DNA from: an uncultured Pseudomonadales bacterium
GTDB taxonomy: Bacteria > Pseudomonadota > Gammaproteobacteria > Pseudomonadales > Balneatricaceae
Reading direction: 5' to 3'
Assembly (NCBI GenBank): GCA_937773555.1
Contig: CALJVT010000002.1
Span: 804,501 to 868,500, forward strand
Length of the DNA stretch: 64,000 nucleotides
In this document: positions 25,971-35,818 of the stretch, piece after piece
How the letters are laid out: every line of letters begins with the position of its first letter
Position numbering within the stretch: the stretch's first letter is position 1
The notes under the pieces: model-generated
What the model saw: the letters and a program-made list of their open reading frames with translations, nothing else
Told to the model about the DNA's origin: nothing
The model's database searches: none
Translations under genes and position numbers: made by a program

Positions 25971-28247
25971 ATGAATGAAAAGACATCTATAATTGCTCCA
26001 AAACTAGACTTTAACACCCCAGCCTTACGACGATACCGTAAGCTAAGGGCTATGAAAGACCGCCTTACTACTATGTTTGTTGGCATAGGGGGTATGAGCG
26101 TCATCGTGGCTATTCTGCTCATTTTTGTGTACCTGACTTATGAGGTAGTCCCCTTATTTAAGGGGGCTAGCATTAGCCCATGGAACGAGCAGTACAGCAC
26201 CTATAGCGTGGGCCCAAGCCTACCTAGCTTGCATTTAGGTGTTGAGGAGCAAAATGAGGTGGGCTTTAAACTATCTAGGGACGCTGGTGTCTATTTTTTT
26301 GCCACTAAAGATGGGCGCATAAAGGCTACTGATAAACTAGCCTTTAGTGAGCCGGGCACAATTAGTGCGTTTGCGTTAAATAGCAATGTTAGTCGATTAT
26401 TTGTGGTAGCCAGCAAACAGGGCGAAATTCTAGTGGCAAAGCCAGACTACGACATCACATATCCTAATGATGAACGCCTAATCACCCCAAGTTTGCTTTA
26501 TCCCTATGGCAAGAAAGCCATTGATCTGCCTGCAGGCTTTGGTGAACCTATGGTGTTGGCAATTAGAGATGCAGAAGAGGCTCTCATCATTGTGGCAGCA
26601 AATGCTAATCGCCAACTGTCATTGATTAAATTAAGCAAAGAGCAAAACTTTATTACCGAAATTCTGGAACTGAGTGAGGAAGTATATGAGTTACCTGCTT
26701 TGAGCTCTATGCCATTTAAGCTACTACTTTCCCCTGATCAACGTTGGTTAATGGCCATTGATCAGGATGCTAACTTAACGATTTTGGATCTGCGTAACCT
26801 AGAAAAACCACGCTTACATGCGGTGCATAAACTGTCTAATTATGCGCTAAGTGATGCTCAGTTACTGCTAGGTGGGTCAACCCTAACTGTGGCTGATGTA
26901 AGTGGCGCCATTAGCCAATGGTTTATGGTGCGAGATGAAGAAAACCAATGGACTTTGAGGCATATACGCGATTTTGCACAACAACAAGGTGCTCAGATAT
27001 TGGCTATGGAACACCGCCGCCGCAGTTTTACTTCGGCAGATATCAATGGAAATGTGGCATTGTTTAGTGCCTCTGCGGGAGTTCAGGTACATAGGGAAAA
27101 GCTCACGCAAGAGCCCATTCATTTTATGGCTATGTCGCCTCGCGCGAATGCCATGTTGGTAGAGAATGACTCAGGGCAGTTGAGTTTTTGGAAAGTAGAA
27201 AACAAGCATCCAGATACATCTTGGAAAGCGTTGTGGCACAAAATTTGGTACGAAGGTTATGAAAACCCTAAGTACATTTGGCAGTCCTCAGCCGCATCTA
27301 ACGACTTTGAGCCAAAATACAGTCTTATGCCATTGGCTTTTGGCACCTTAAAATCGGCTTTTTACGCCATGCTGATGGCAACCCCTTTGGCGATTTGTGG
27401 TGCGATCTATACGGCTTATTTTATGGCTCCTGCAATGCGTCGTAAAGTGAAACCATTAATTGAGTTGATGGAAGCATTACCCACAGTTATTCTGGGTTTT
27501 TTGGCTGGCCTGTGGTTAGCCCCTTTTGTAGAAACAAATTTGGCGAGCGTGTTTACCTTACTAGTAGTGGTGCCTTTGGGCACCTTAGTTTTTGCATACC
27601 TATGGGCGCAGGTGCCTAAAGAAGCTTGGTGCCAGCTTCCTGAAGGTTGGGATGTGTTGCTTATTATTCCTATAGTGCTTGGCTTGGCTTGGCTGTCTAT
27701 GCCTATTAGTGATGGCCTAGAGGCGAGTTTATTTGGTGGTAATATGCGCCAATGGGTGAGCGAAGATTTAGGGATTAATTACGATCAACGCAACGCTCTG
27801 GTGGTAGGCATTGCTATGGGATTTGCTGTCATTCCTACTATTTTTTCTATTACTGAAGATGCTATTTTTAGTGTGCCAAAACATCTAAGCCAGGGTAGTT
27901 TGGCCCTTGGAGCAACATCTTGGCAGACCCTCACTCGCGTAGTGATACCCACAGCAAGTCCGGGTATTTTTTCAGCGGTAATGATTGGTATGGGGCGTGC
28001 AGTTGGAGAAACCATGATCGTTTTAATGGCCACAGGTAACACCCCTATTATGGACATGAATATTTTTGAGGGTATGCGTACCTTGGCGGCTAACATTGCG
28101 GTTGAAATGCCAGAATCAGAAGTGGGTGGGTCTCACTTTAGAATATTATTTTTAGCTGCTTTAGTTTTGTTTGCCTTTACCTTTATTGTTAATACGTTAG
28201 CCGAAGTTGTGCGCCAACGGTTGCGACAAAAATACGGTTCACTGTAA
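25971..28247 (+). CDS. pstC: Phosphate ABC transporter permease PstC, long form
   Basis: 758 residues, more than twice E. coli PstC (319). It has one N-terminal TM (VGIGGMSVIVAILLIFVYLTYEVVPLFKG), a large periplasmic part of about 360 residues rich in short beta repeats resembling a propeller (LSPDQRWLMAIDQDANLTILDLR), then the classic permease domain from about residue 450 with the EAA loop (LGATSWQTLTRVVIPTASPGIFSAV). This extended PstC is common in marine and other gammaproteobacteria; the role of the insert is unknown to me. ATG 25971 is chosen because the conserved RRYRKLRAMKDRL opening follows it; an upstream TTG would lie inside the Pho box. Confidence 0.93.
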   Translation: MNEKTSIIAPKLDFNTPALRRYRKLRAMKDRLTTMFVGIGGMSVIVAILLIFVYLTYEVVPLFKGASISPWNEQYSTYSVGPSLPSLHLGVEEQNEVGFKLSRDAGVYFFATKDGRIKATDKLAFSEPGTISAFALNSNVSRLFVVASKQGEILVAKPDYDITYPNDERLITPSLLYPYGKKAIDLPAGFGEPMVLAIRDAEEALIIVAANANRQLSLIKLSKEQNFITEILELSEEVYELPALSSMPFKLLLSPDQRWLMAIDQDANLTILDLRNLEKPRLHAVHKLSNYALSDAQLLLGGSTLTVADVSGAISQWFMVRDEENQWTLRHIRDFAQQQGAQILAMEHRRRSFTSADINGNVALFSASAGVQVHREKLTQEPIHFMAMSPRANAMLVENDSGQLSFWKVENKHPDTSWKALWHKIWYEGYENPKYIWQSSAASNDFEPKYSLMPLAFGTLKSAFYAMLMATPLAICGAIYTAYFMAPAMRRKVKPLIELMEALPTVILGFLAGLWLAPFVETNLASVFTLLVVVPLGTLVFAYLWAQVPKEAWCQLPEGWDVLLIIPIVLGLAWLSMPISDGLEASLFGGNMRQWVSEDLGINYDQRNALVVGIAMGFAVIPTIFSITEDAIFSVPKHLSQGSLALGATSWQTLTRVVIPTASPGIFSAVMIGMGRAVGETMIVLMATGNTPIMDMNIFEGMRTLAANIAVEMPESEVGGSHFRILFLAALVLFAFTFIVNTLAEVVRQRLRQKYGSL

Positions 28248-28259
28248 GAGTTACGAATA

Positions 28260-29936
28260 ATGAGAATTGGTATAAAACAATGGTTCGCTAGCGGTTTGCC
28301 TTGGATTTGGCTTAACGGCGCAGCCGTATCTATTAATGTCATCATGGTAGTGGGTGTGCTGGCGCTAATTGCCGTGCGTGGCTTAGGACATTTCTGGCCT
28401 GCGCCAATATTACAGGCGCAAGTGCAGGGGCAGGAGCAAAGCACGAGTTTAATTGGCAGTATTGTTGATGACGAACTGGTTAGCGCGGAACAGCTGCGTG
28501 GCTCAGGTGTTGTGCTTCCAGCAAGTCAGGAAAGTGCTAAACGCTTGCTCATAAAAACAGGTAATAGAGATGTTACCAGGGCGGACTTTGTTTGGGTGCT
28601 AGAACAAAGCTTACGCCAGATCACCTACCCACAAGAGATAATGGCTCTTGAACGGCGCGAATGGGGTAACTTTTATGGTCGACTAGTGGCTATAAAACAG
28701 GCTGGAACAGTGGTCGCAGAACAAGGTAAGCAAGCTGATCAGGAAATGTGGCAGCTGATGCAAGAGCGTGTGAAGCGTAGCTTAAATATTTATGACGACA
28801 TTCAAGCGATTGAAAAAGGAGCCATAGGAGAAATTAACCATGGCATGGAGCGCTTGCGGCTAAAAAATCGTAGCCTTGAATTAGAAAACCAATTAACCCC
28901 TTTACTGCAGGCAGAACTTGAGGCTGAACGAAGGCAGTTAGATAGACGATATACAGGCTTGCAGCAACAACTGATAGACCTCTATGCAGCGTTTGAGCGA
29001 GATAGCATGATTGCAGAAACTATGTCTGGCACACAAATAGAAATTAATTTATCAAAAGTAGTGCGTGCATACCGTCCAAACGGTATGACTAACATGGCAA
29101 AAGTTAACTTTTATATGTCAAAAATATGGGAATTTGTAAGCACAGAACCACGCGAAGCCAATACCGAAGGGGGTGTTTTTCCAGCTATTTTTGGCACTGT
29201 ACTCATGGTGCTGCTGATGTCAGTTATGGTGACACCGATTGGTGTGGTGGCAGCAGTGTATTTACGTGAGTATGCCAAGCAAGGCTTAATTACACGAATT
29301 ATTCGCATAGCCGTTAACAACCTGGCAGGCGTACCTTCTATTGTTTATGGGGTATTTGGCTTGGGTTTCTTTATCTATTTTTTGGGTGGCAATATAGATG
29401 AATTATTTTTTGCTGCTGCAGCCCCGGCGCCTACTTTTGGTACCCCAGGTTTACTGTGGGCATCGCTAACCTTGGCCCTATTAACTGTTCCTGTAGTTAT
29501 TGTTGCTACAGAAGAGGGCTTGTCGCGTATTCCACGTGCGGTGCGTGAAGGTAGCCTAGCTTTAGGTGCCACCAAGTCTGAAACGCTATGGCGAATAGTG
29601 TTGCCAATGGCGAGTCCGGCAATAATGACAGGTGTTATTTTAGCTGTGGCACGTGCCGCAGGAGAGGTTGCGCCCTTGATGCTTGTAGGCGTTGTTAAAT
29701 TAGCCCCTTCTTTGCCGTTGGACGGCAACTACCCCTACTTGCACTTGGACCAAAAGTTTATGCATCTGGGGTTTCATATTTATGACGTGGGTTTTCAAAG
29801 CCCAAATGTAGAAGCAGCAAGACCCTTGGTCTATGCAACTGCCTTTTTGCTGGTGTTGGTTATTGCCCTATTAAATTTGTCTGCAGTGGCTCTTCGTAAC
29901 CGTCTACGAGAAAAATATAAGGCTTTGGAGAGTTAA
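28260..29936 (+). CDS. pstA: Phosphate ABC transporter permease PstA, long form
   Basis: 558 residues (E. coli PstA is 296). N-terminal TM followed by an extra 270-residue soluble stretch with a coiled-coil-like helical region (LENQLTPLLQAELEAERRQL), as in PstA proteins carrying DUF3333, then the five- to six-TM permease domain with MVTPIGVVAAVYLREYA and EAA loop GSLALGATKSETLWRIVLP. The start is the ATG 12 bases after the pstC stop. Forms the channel with PstC. Confidence 0.93.
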   Translation: MRIGIKQWFASGLPWIWLNGAAVSINVIMVVGVLALIAVRGLGHFWPAPILQAQVQGQEQSTSLIGSIVDDELVSAEQLRGSGVVLPASQESAKRLLIKTGNRDVTRADFVWVLEQSLRQITYPQEIMALERREWGNFYGRLVAIKQAGTVVAEQGKQADQEMWQLMQERVKRSLNIYDDIQAIEKGAIGEINHGMERLRLKNRSLELENQLTPLLQAELEAERRQLDRRYTGLQQQLIDLYAAFERDSMIAETMSGTQIEINLSKVVRAYRPNGMTNMAKVNFYMSKIWEFVSTEPREANTEGGVFPAIFGTVLMVLLMSVMVTPIGVVAAVYLREYAKQGLITRIIRIAVNNLAGVPSIVYGVFGLGFFIYFLGGNIDELFFAAAAPAPTFGTPGLLWASLTLALLTVPVVIVATEEGLSRIPRAVREGSLALGATKSETLWRIVLPMASPAIMTGVILAVARAAGEVAPLMLVGVVKLAPSLPLDGNYPYLHLDQKFMHLGFHIYDVGFQSPNVEAARPLVYATAFLLVLVIALLNLSAVALRNRLREKYKALES

Positions 29937-29939
29937 TTA

Positions 29940-30779
29940 ATGAGAGTAAATATGATGCATGCTGAGCACAAGACCAACTTTAGTTTAGCCATTAATGCCC
30001 CCCAGGGATTACGCATGGAGCAAGAGCGCATTGCTGTAGAGGTGAATGGGTTGAATTTGTACTATGGTGGTAAGAGGGCTTTAAATAGTGTCAATATGCA
30101 GATCCCCCGTAATCGAGTGACTGCCTTTATTGGCCCCAGTGGCTGTGGTAAATCAACTTTGCTGCGGTGCTTTAATCGTATGAATGACTTAGTCGATTCA
30201 TGCAGCATTGATGGTCAAATCACCCTTGATAAAGAAAATATATACGCAAAGGGTGTCGATGTAGCTGAGCTTCGACGAAGGGTAGGCATGGTGTTTCAAA
30301 AACCTAACCCGTTCCCCAAGAGTATTTTTGAAAATGTGGCTTATGGCCTGCGTATTCAGGGCATTAAAAAGAAGCGCTTAATAAGCGAAACTGTGGAGTG
30401 GGCACTAAAATCAGCCGCCCTATGGGATGAAGTTAAAGACCGTCTTCACGAAAGCGCCTTGGGCATGTCTGGTGGCCAGCAACAAAGGCTGGTCATCGCT
30501 CGGACTATTGCTGTGAAGCCAGAAATTCTATTATTAGACGAACCTGCATCGTCCTTAGACCCTATTTCAACGTTAAAAATTGAAGAGCTGATACATGAGC
30601 TAAAGAAGGATTTCACGATCGTTATAGTGACTCATAATATGCAACAGGCAGCTCGCGTTTCAGACTATACCGCTTTTATGTATATGGGTGACTTGATCGA
30701 ATTTGGCACCACTGACCAATTATTTACTAACCCAGTACAAAAGCAAACAGAAGATTATATTACTGGCCGCTACGGTTAG
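29940..30779 (+). CDS. pstB: Phosphate ABC transporter ATPase PstB
   Basis: 279 residues. Walker [10 protein letters not shown] (65-73), then [12 protein letters not shown], a PstB hallmark; [19 protein letters not shown] (Q-loop), signature MSGGQQQR from 176, Walker [14 protein letters not shown] (196-208) and H-loop [17 protein letters not shown]. An N-terminal extension of about 30 residues precedes the conserved core compared with E. coli PstB (257). The start follows the pstA stop by 3 bases. Confidence 0.96.
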   Translation: MRVNMMHAEHKTNFSLAINAPQGLRMEQERIAVEVNGLNLYYGGKRALNSVNMQIPRNRVTAFIGPSGCGKSTLLRCFNRMNDLVDSCSIDGQITLDKENIYAKGVDVAELRRRVGMVFQKPNPFPKSIFENVAYGLRIQGIKKKRLISETVEWALKSAALWDEVKDRLHESALGMSGGQQQRLVIARTIAVKPEILLLDEPASSLDPISTLKIEELIHELKKDFTIVIVTHNMQQAARVSDYTAFMYMGDLIEFGTTDQLFTNPVQKQTEDYITGRYG

Positions 30780-30798
30780 GGCTGTTAAGGAATTTAAT

Positions 30799-31530
30799 AT
30801 GAATATTACTAATAAAGATGGGCATGCTGGCCATATATCGCAGCAGTTTAATACTGAATTGGATGAAATTCTTACGCATTTAATGACGATGGGTGGGCTC
30901 ATAGAGCAACAGCTAAAAGATGCCATTGAGGGTCTAAAAGTGGGTGACACAGAACTGCTGCAAAACGCCATTAAAGCAGATGACAAAATTAACATTATGG
31001 AAATGCGTTTGGATGAACAGTGCACGCATATTATTGCTCGGCGCCAGCCCGCAGCCAGCGATTTACGTTTGGTAATAGCCATCAGTAAAGCTGTAGCAGA
31101 TTTAGAGCGCATGGGTGATGAAATTTGTCGAATTGCCAATAGTTCCAAGAAGTTAACTCAAGGATTTCCAGGCGAAGGCTATGCACAGGTTAGACATATC
31201 AGTGATTTGGTTGCTACCATGGTGAGCGATGCACTGACTGCCTTTGCTCGTTATGATGCAGACTTAGCCTACCAAGTAGCCAAACGTGATGACGCTGTTG
31301 ATCAAGAATACAAGTTTGCAATGCGCGCCTTAGTGACACATATGATGGAAGAGCCACAAACGATTAAACAAAGCATGCACATTATTTGGATTTTGCGCAG
31401 CCTAGAGCGAGTAGGGGATCATGCGCAAAATGTAGCCCAGCACCTAATTTATCTGGTAAAAGGTATTAATGTGAGTCACAGTTCGGTGGCGCAGATGCAC
31501 GCCACTCTTGATATGCATAAGCATGAATAA
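30799..31530 (+). CDS. phoU: Phosphate-signalling protein PhoU
   Basis: 243 residues, all-helical, with the two metal-binding repeats E/DxxxD: MEMRLDEQCTHIIARRQPAASDLRLV and the second EYKFAMRALVTHMM...WILRSLERVGDHAQNVAQ. PhoU links PstSCAB to the PhoR kinase and keeps the regulon off in high phosphate. ATG 30799 has AAGG 8 bases upstream and begins MNITNKDGHAG; a longer frame would run back into pstB. It follows pstB by 19 bases. Confidence 0.94.
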   Translation: MNITNKDGHAGHISQQFNTELDEILTHLMTMGGLIEQQLKDAIEGLKVGDTELLQNAIKADDKINIMEMRLDEQCTHIIARRQPAASDLRLVIAISKAVADLERMGDEICRIANSSKKLTQGFPGEGYAQVRHISDLVATMVSDALTAFARYDADLAYQVAKRDDAVDQEYKFAMRALVTHMMEEPQTIKQSMHIIWILRSLERVGDHAQNVAQHLIYLVKGINVSHSSVAQMHATLDMHKHE

Positions 31531-31599
31531 TTTAGTAACTCAATGACTTGAAATTATTTGACACATTAACCTTTCCCTAGTGAATCATAGAAGACGCTC

Positions 31600-32301
31600 A
31601 TGGCTCAAAAAAAAATACTGATTGTTGAAGATGAAGAAGATATCCGCGAGATACTGCGGTTGGTATTAGAGAAGGCTGGTTTCATATGCATTGAAGCTGA
31701 AAACATAAAACATGCCTACGTTAAAATTATCGATCTAAAGCCCGATTTAGTCTTATTAGATTGGATGTTACCCATGGGCAGTGGCATTGAGCTTGCTCGG
31801 CGTTTAAAGCGTGATGAATTGACTGCTAAGTTACCCATCATTATGCTCACAGCACGCGAAGAAGAAGCAGATAAAGTGCTTGGCTTAGATTCAGGAGCTG
31901 ATGATTTCATTACTAAGCCTTTTTCTCCACGTGAGCTAGTAGCGAGGGTTAAATCAGTGATGCGCCGCACAGGTGTGGAGTTAGAGCACAACCAATTGCA
32001 AGTGGAAGATTTAAGCCTAGATACTGCTTCACAGCGGGTCATGATTAAACAACAGCCCATCACTATTGGCCCAGCAGAAACACGCTTATTAACTTTTTTT
32101 ATGAACCACCCAGAGCGGGTGTATAGCAGAGGCCAGCTACTGGATAATGTCTGGGGCAGGAATGTATACATAGACGAACGCACTGTAGACGTCCATATTC
32201 GCCGATTACGCAATGCTTTGGGCAAGCAGCACGCGCTATTTGTACAAACTGTACGGGGTTCTGGCTATCGTTTTTCTGCAAAAATTAATGAACAAGGCTA
32301 G
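31600..32301 (+). CDS. phoB: Phosphate-regulon response regulator PhoB
   Basis: 233 residues. Receiver domain with acidic pocket EDEED, phospho-acceptor D54 in LVLLDWMLP, Thr in MLTAREE and Lys in FITKPF; then a winged-helix OmpR-type domain ending VHIRRLRNALGKQ...VQTVRGSGYRFS. It binds the Pho boxes in front of pstS and pstC. It lies 69 bases after phoU; no Pho box was found in that gap, though TTGACA at 31558-31563 could be a -35. Confidence 0.95.
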   Translation: MAQKKILIVEDEEDIREILRLVLEKAGFICIEAENIKHAYVKIIDLKPDLVLLDWMLPMGSGIELARRLKRDELTAKLPIIMLTAREEEADKVLGLDSGADDFITKPFSPRELVARVKSVMRRTGVELEHNQLQVEDLSLDTASQRVMIKQQPITIGPAETRLLTFFMNHPERVYSRGQLLDNVWGRNVYIDERTVDVHIRRLRNALGKQHALFVQTVRGSGYRFSAKINEQG

Positions 32302-33583
32302 TGTGGTTTGGGTTTACATTGCCATCGCTTCAAGTGCTACTTTGGCAGCAACCTTATGGTCAACGGGTTGGGCTTTTGCGGGTGGTCTGTGCGCTATTTG
32401 GTTTTACCAAACCCATAAACTAAAGCAACTCACTGAGTGGCTAAATAGTTATGACAAGCAAGCAGAGTTGCCTGATGCCCAGGGAGTGTGGGGGAGGGTA
32501 TTTGACCAAATTACTGAGTTACAGATTAAACACTTTAAATCTCAGCAAGAATTAACCACAGCCATTTTGCGCATACAAAAAACGGCTAACGCACTGGGTG
32601 AGGGCGTGGTAACCGTTGATGCCAGTGGTGCACTAGAATGGTGGAATGTTGCAGCACGAAAAATGCTAGGCCTAAAAAATAAACAGGACCGAGGTGCGCC
32701 TCTGCTGCATTTCTTGCGCAAGCCAGACTTTTTTAGCTATTACCAGAAAGCGGATTTTACTCACCCAATATGTGTTCAATCACCAGTGCATGCTGAGCAA
32801 ACATTAGAGATAGCTGTGACTGAATTTGCTAAGGGTGATCGCCTTTTGATCATGCGAGATATTACTGATAGCCAAAAACTTGAACGTATGCGGCAAGATT
32901 TTATTGGTAATGTGTCCCATGAACTGCGCACACCTTTAACTGTCATTCACGGTTACTTGGAAACCTTTCAGCTGCACCACCCAGAATTAGATGCCACTAT
33001 ACAAAAGGCACATATGCGTATGTTAGTCCAAACCCAGCGCATGACTAATTTGGTGCAAGACCTCTTGCTTCTATCCCGTTTGGAAGGCAGTGACAGTCAG
33101 CCTGAGGTGGTCCATAACGATATGGCAGTGCTGCTCAAGCAGGCTTGTGATGAAGCTCAAGCATCGGCTGCAAAATTAAACAAGCAACTGACTATAAATC
33201 GACACCTTGAAACTCACAAACATGTGATGGGAGCCGAGCAAGAGATATACAGTGTGTTGATCAACTTAGTGTTAAATGCTGTTAAATATACTCAAAATGG
33301 AGGGAATATAGACATTACTTGGCACGAAACTGACGACGGGCTGTGTTTGACAGTACTCGATGATGGTATTGGTATTTGCCAGGAGCACTTATCGCGATTA
33401 ACAGAGCGTTTTTATCGTGTTGACCACAGCCGTGCTTCTGCAAGTGGTGGAACAGGCTTGGGTTTGGCCATTGCGAAGCGCATTATGCTGCGTCATAAAG
33501 GGAGCTTAAATATTACCTCACAAGAAGGCCGAGGAAGTTGTTTCACCTGTATATTCCCTAGCCCAGATAAGGATTTGCATTAA
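32288..33583 (+). CDS. phoR: Phosphate-regulon sensor kinase PhoR
   Basis: 431 residues from ATG 32288, the same length as E. coli PhoR. N-terminal hydrophobic hairpin (VVWVYIAIASSATLAATLWSTGW), a PAS domain around residues 95-190 (ANALGEGVVTVDASGALEWWN), H-box with H211 in GNVSHELRTPLTVIHGY, N-box LINLVLNAVKYTQNGG, G1 DDGIGI and G2 GGTGLGLAIAK. Membrane-bound with no sizeable periplasmic sensor, as in E. coli, where it reads the Pst/PhoU state. Overlaps phoB by 14 bases; a GTG at 32303 with AAGG 6 bases upstream is an alternative start. Confidence 0.94.
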   Translation: MNKASVVWVYIAIASSATLAATLWSTGWAFAGGLCAIWFYQTHKLKQLTEWLNSYDKQAELPDAQGVWGRVFDQITELQIKHFKSQQELTTAILRIQKTANALGEGVVTVDASGALEWWNVAARKMLGLKNKQDRGAPLLHFLRKPDFFSYYQKADFTHPICVQSPVHAEQTLEIAVTEFAKGDRLLIMRDITDSQKLERMRQDFIGNVSHELRTPLTVIHGYLETFQLHHPELDATIQKAHMRMLVQTQRMTNLVQDLLLLSRLEGSDSQPEVVHNDMAVLLKQACDEAQASAAKLNKQLTINRHLETHKHVMGAEQEIYSVLINLVLNAVKYTQNGGNIDITWHETDDGLCLTVLDDGIGICQEHLSRLTERFYRVDHSRASASGGTGLGLAIAKRIMLRHKGSLNITSQEGRGSCFTCIFPSPDKDLH

Positions 33584-33814
33584 CCCACTTATTGATTATC
33601 CTGACTATAGGAGCGGGTGCCAGCCTATGGGTGCATCAATCGGTTAATAGTTCATAATTACTCATGCGCAGCCTAATAAGCCGATCGCCCTTTCCACCAG
33701 CAAACAGTGACAGATAAACTACGGCTTTTTTAGACCCTATAACCTTGTCAGTTCCGCGACAAGCATGTATCTTAATCTCCTAGATTAACCTAGCAGCAGG
33801 GCTGTTTTCTTTAC

Positions 33815-34483
33815 ATGAATACTCTTTCTACCTATACCCTTCCGTCTGAGCCATCGAGTCGCTTTAAAGCGGGATCTATTGGCGAAAAAAATCAACAAAA
33901 AGTACTTGAAGCGGCGTTAACAGTTTTTTCACGCAAAGGGTTTTCAGGTGCTCGAATTGATGAGATTGCAAAAGCAGCAGGCATGTCAAAAACTAACATG
34001 CTGTATTACTTCAAAACAAAGAAAGAGTTGTATCAAGTTGTTATCGTTAGAGTTTTAAGGCGTTGGTTGGGTTCGCTTGGTGATTTACATAGCCAGGATC
34101 AACCCATTGATGTCATTACTGAATATATTACAAACAAGATGCAGCTGTCGCAACAATACCCAGAGGCATCACGCCTCATTGCTATGGAAATTATGGCAGG
34201 CGCTCCAGTCATCGGAAACTTCTTGCAGACTGAGTTACATACTTGGGTTAAGCAAAAAGGCCATGTTTTTTTACAGTGGCAACGTGAAGGGCTTATGGCT
34301 CAGATAGAACCTGCGCATGTGTTTTTTATGATTTGGGCTTTGACACAGACCTATGCTGACTTTGAGTCACAAATTTCTGCTGTGGTTAAACCTAACGACT
34401 ACGATAGCGAAATATATCCCCCAGCAACCCACTATGCCATTGAAGTTCTTGTGCGTGGGCTGAACCTAAAATCTCGCTTATAG
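33815..34483 (+). CDS. rutR: RutR/PydR-like TetR-family pyrimidine regulator
   Basis: 222 residues. N-terminal TetR HTH (ARIDEIAKAAGMSKTNMLYYFKTKKELY), in which SKTNMLYYF matches E. coli RutR (SKTNLLYYF); the effector domain also matches: YPEASRLIAMEIMAGAPVIGNFL and FFMIWALTQTYADFESQI. RutR binds uracil (and thymine) and releases DNA. The operator consensus of RutR, TTGACCA-N2-TGGTCAA, is found at four places in front of the pyrimidine genes that follow, which strongly supports the name. No operator is seen before this gene itself. It converges on the deaminase gene and sits next to phoR without sharing its function. Confidence 0.9.
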   Translation: MNTLSTYTLPSEPSSRFKAGSIGEKNQQKVLEAALTVFSRKGFSGARIDEIAKAAGMSKTNMLYYFKTKKELYQVVIVRVLRRWLGSLGDLHSQDQPIDVITEYITNKMQLSQQYPEASRLIAMEIMAGAPVIGNFLQTELHTWVKQKGHVFLQWQREGLMAQIEPAHVFFMIWALTQTYADFESQISAVVKPNDYDSEIYPPATHYAIEVLVRGLNLKSRL

Positions 34484-34534
34484 CCAACCTAATAATGGGA
34501 GTTTATGCCCTCTAATGCTTCACTAAAGCTAAGG

Positions 34535-35818
34535 CTAAAACAATGGCTTAGCTGGATCCACAAGCGCAGGACGGCCTGGCAATTGAAGCTTGGTATGGCT
34601 AGCAGGGGTTTGAGCAACCAACTTTCCTTGACGAAAAACCATCAGACGTGTGGCTTTTAAACGGATGGCTTCAATTGGATCATTGGCCTGTAACAGCACC
34701 ATATTGGCCTGTCCTCCTTCAACAATACCATAGCCTTGTAATCCCATAATGGCTGCAGAGTTATAACTAACAGCGTCAAAACACCATGCCATGTCTGTTC
34801 GGCTAGATAGCTGGCCGACATGCAATCCCATACTTGCGACATCCAGCATGTCTGCTCTACCCATGGAATACCATGGGTCCATCATACAGTCAGAACCAAA
34901 ACCAACATTCACGCCAGCAGCCTTAAGTTCAGGCACACGGGTTTGACCACGGCGTTTGGGGTAGCTGTCATGGCGACCTTGCAACATGATGTTAACCAGT
35001 GGATTAGGAATGACGTGTAATTCGGCTTCGGCTAACAATGGCAGCAGCTTGGAAACATAATAGTTGTCCATGGAGTGCATTGACGTAAGATGAGAGCCGG
35101 CTACTCGCCCTTGCAAACCCAAGCGGAGGGTTTCACTAGCTAGGGTTTCTACATGGCGACTGTGGGGATCGTCTGACTCATCACAGTGCATATCTACCCG
35201 CAACCCGCGTTCAGCTGCCAGCTCGCATAGGATCTTTATGGATAATGTGCCCTCTTGGGCAGTGCGTTCAAAATGGGGGATTCCACCGACAACATCTATG
35301 CCCAAGTCCAGTGCTCGAATAAGATTTTCATGGGCATTCTTATCACGTAATAAACCATCTTGTGGGAAAGCAACTAGTTGAAGATCTAAATAAGGGGCCA
35401 CTAAGCGACGTACTTCAAGCATCGCTGTAACACTTTTCAATTCGTTATCACACACATCTACATGGCTGCGAATAGCACCAATGCCCATTGCTACGGCAAG
35501 GTCACAATAGTGTATGGCGCGGTTAATAATATCATCCACACTTTGCTTTGGTTTTAACTCCCCCCACAATGCAATACCCTCTAACAGTGTGCCCGACATG
35601 TTCATGCGTGGTTGCCCTAGGGATAAGGTTGAATCCATATGGAAATGAGGGTCCACAAACGGTGGGCTTAAAAGCTGATCTTTGGCATCGACCACCAGGG
35701 TGGCGGAGGCTTCAATGTTAGGCTTAACAGCAACTATAATACCGTTGGAGCAAGCCACATCAATATTGCGGCGCCCATCCTGTAAACATGCATTTTTAAT
35801 AACAAGGTCAAAATTCAT
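34535..35818 (-). CDS. codA: CodA-family cytosine/5-methylcytosine deaminase
   Basis: 427 residues, the same as E. coli CodA and similar throughout. Metal ligands: H58 and H60 in DPHFH, H211 in HCDESDD, and D310; E214 is the proton shuttle, H243 lies in GSHLTSMH and Q153 in FPQDG, as in CodA. The key difference is at CodA Asp314, which here is Cys311 (GSDCMMDPWY instead of GHDDVFDPWY). From memory, changes at this position shift CodA-type enzymes toward 5-methylcytosine, giving thymine. Start ATG 35818 overlaps the permease stop (TAATG). Last gene of the BMP-type importer operon controlled by a RutR site, so the product (uracil or thymine) feeds the degradation genes downstream. Confidence 0.9.
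   Translation of the reverse strand: MNFDLVIKNACLQDGRRNIDVACSNGIIVAVKPNIEASATLVVDAKDQLLSPPFVDPHFHMDSTLSLGQPRMNMSGTLLEGIALWGELKPKQSVDDIINRAIHYCDLAVAMGIGAIRSHVDVCDNELKSVTAMLEVRRLVAPYLDLQLVAFPQDGLLRDKNAHENLIRALDLGIDVVGGIPHFERTAQEGTLSIKILCELAAERGLRVDMHCDESDDPHSRHVETLASETLRLGLQGRVAGSHLTSMHSMDNYYVSKLLPLLAEAELHVIPNPLVNIMLQGRHDSYPKRRGQTRVPELKAAGVNVGFGSDCMMDPWYSMGRADMLDVASMGLHVGQLSSRTDMAWCFDAVSYNSAAIMGLQGYGIVEGGQANMVLLQANDPIEAIRLKATRLMVFRQGKLVAQTPASHTKLQLPGRPALVDPAKPLF

Noticed and set aside
31531-31599. Pho box in front of phoB
   Set aside because: TTGACACATTAACC contains one weak half site only; the 7-4-7 repeat is missing.
33584-33814. Search for a RutR site in front of rutR
   Set aside because: TAGACCCTATAACCT is the nearest match and lacks the symmetry; no autoregulatory site is supported.
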